From Asaia bogorensis (GTDB taxonomy: Bacteria > Pseudomonadota > Alphaproteobacteria > Acetobacterales > Acetobacteraceae): a stretch of 37,025 nt of DNA. The translations under genes were made by a program, and so were the position numbers. The DNA is taken from contig CAMCDA010000020.1 in assembly GCA_945873195.1 (NCBI GenBank), positions 1 to 37,025 of the forward strand, given 5' to 3'. Under the pieces are notes generated by a model, which made no database searches, had not been told where the DNA came from, and saw only the letters and a program-made list of their open reading frames with translations. Position 1 is the stretch's first letter; the number at the start of each line of letters is the position of its first letter. Below, piece after piece: positions 36,354-37,025 of the stretch.

Positions 36354-37025
36354 CTAGACCCAGCGCTTTACCAGGCCGCGCAGCCCGAACATCACCCGGG
36401 CGAGCGGGCGCACCGAGAGCAACGGCAGCATAAGCATCAGTGGGAGGCGCAGTCGGCGCCGCAGATGGCCGATGATGAATTGGACATCGCGGAATGCCAT
36501 CGCGGATTCCTCGGGCGTGCCGTAATTGATGGCCTTGCGATATTCGGCCGCCATCTGCGCGAGAAAGCGCGGCGCGATGATATGGCTGGAATGGTATTGC
36601 GCCAGCCGCAGGTTGTCTGGGAATTGCCGCAGCAGTTTCTCGGCGTAGATACGGCGGCTTTTGGCCATGCGCGGGGAATAGGACGCGCTGGACGGAAAGA
36701 TGCGCCAGCGGGACAAGGCCTCATCAAGGTAGACGTTGTCGTATCCGGCGCGGAACAAGCGGAGGAAGAGGTCGTCGTCCTCATATCCCGAAAGGGCTTC
36801 GTCGAAGCCGCCAACGGCGAGGAATGCCTTGCGGTCGATCAGGGCCGCGGATGGGAGGATGTACATGTCCTGGCCCAGGCAATCGAGCAACGAAGTCTTG
36901 GGATGCGCGGTGCCGAGGTCGGAGAGAAAGGAACGGAACTGCATCGACCCGTCCTGGTCGACCCGGTCCAGGTTGCTGTAGGTCCAGCCGAGGTCGGTTG
37001 GGCGCGATCCGGCGAACGGCTCCAT
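36354..37025 (-). CDS. Glycosyltransferase family 2, C-terminal part
   Basis: A 223-residue stretch runs off the window edge, so the N-terminal catalytic half is missing. It contains GGFDEALSGYEDDDLFLRLF, the conserved ED motif near the catalytic base of GT-A fold family 2 glycosyltransferases, and a hydrophobic, basic C-terminus. The sugar and acceptor cannot be inferred. Its stop overlaps the intergenic space right after the SYLF gene, so the two converge. Confidence 0.8.
   Translation of the reverse strand: MEPFAGSRPTDLGWTYSNLDRVDQDGSMQFRSFLSDLGTAHPKTSLLDCLGQDMYILPSAALIDRKAFLAVGGFDEALSGYEDDDLFLRLFRAGYDNVYLDEALSRWRIFPSSASYSPRMAKSRRIYAEKLLRQFPDNLRLAQYHSSHIIAPRFLAQMAAEYRKAINYGTPEESAMAFRDVQFIIGHLRRRLRLPLMLMLPLLSVRPLARVMFGLRGLVKRWV

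Overview
The window is about 37 kb of high-GC DNA that reads as chromosome of an alphaproteobacterium, most likely Acetobacteraceae (Rhodospirillales). The signs are a GapR/DUF2312 protein, a DUF1244 protein, CtaA of the alphaproteobacterial type, Pal and CpoB, a GroEL ending in a GGM tail, and dispersed G/C-rich palindromes. The genus cannot be fixed from the sequence alone. Most genes are ordinary single-copy housekeeping or metabolic genes with tight starts and stops.

Layout. (1) 9-911, minus strand: a 300-residue protein made almost entirely of 14 copies of one 17-residue unit. This is the most unusual object in the window. (2) 1268-6168, minus: ctaA (heme A synthase), a four-PAS cytoplasmic histidine kinase overlapping it by 4 bp, and tldD, which ends in a strong hairpin terminator. 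(3) 6357-8626, plus: groES-groEL behind a promoter flanked by two CIRCE-type operators, with a clear terminator. (4) 8878-12741, plus: a cold-shock protein with a hairpin just ahead of its ribosome binding site, an EthD-domain protein, an EamA transporter, a TauE/SafE permease and a short MgtE-type transporter. (5) 12849-17341: a Prx5-type peroxiredoxin and a GMC oxidoreductase on minus, then a copper P-type ATPase on plus. (6) 17355-20666, minus: cpoB and pal, a HGGxSTGP-motif protein where tolB would be expected, a 460-bp gene-free AT-rich stretch with palindromes, and an orphan HigA-like antitoxin. (7) 20734-26969: a circularly permuted ATP-grasp/alpha-E fusion, a cluster of three G/C-rich palindromes, a histidinol-dehydrogenase-like enzyme with an SDR, and a divergent MFS transporter. 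(8) 27026-37025: DUF2252 protein, a small hypothetical, a lipoprotein hydrolase with a DUF4105 protein, gapR, DUF1244, glycerate 2-kinase with pyruvate kinase, a small frameshifted ORF, a SYLF protein and a truncated glycosyltransferase.

How the genes work together. ctaA plus the kinase links heme A supply to a sensor of unknown input. groES-groEL and the cold-shock gene form a stress block. Pal and CpoB belong to the Tol-Pal envelope system, but tolQRAB are not here. The HisD-like enzyme, SDR and MFS transporter look like a small catabolic cassette for a polyol-type or sulfonated substrate. Glycerate 2-kinase and pyruvate kinase sit in one operon and would carry glycerate to pyruvate through enolase.

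The candidate for something undescribed is the 17-residue repeat protein. Its 13 Ser-type units are identical in amino acids while their DNA has drifted at silent positions, including serine codons of both classes. That points to strong selection on a peptide unit. A multi-core ribosomal peptide precursor or a repeat scaffold are both possible. Its downstream neighbours lie outside the window.
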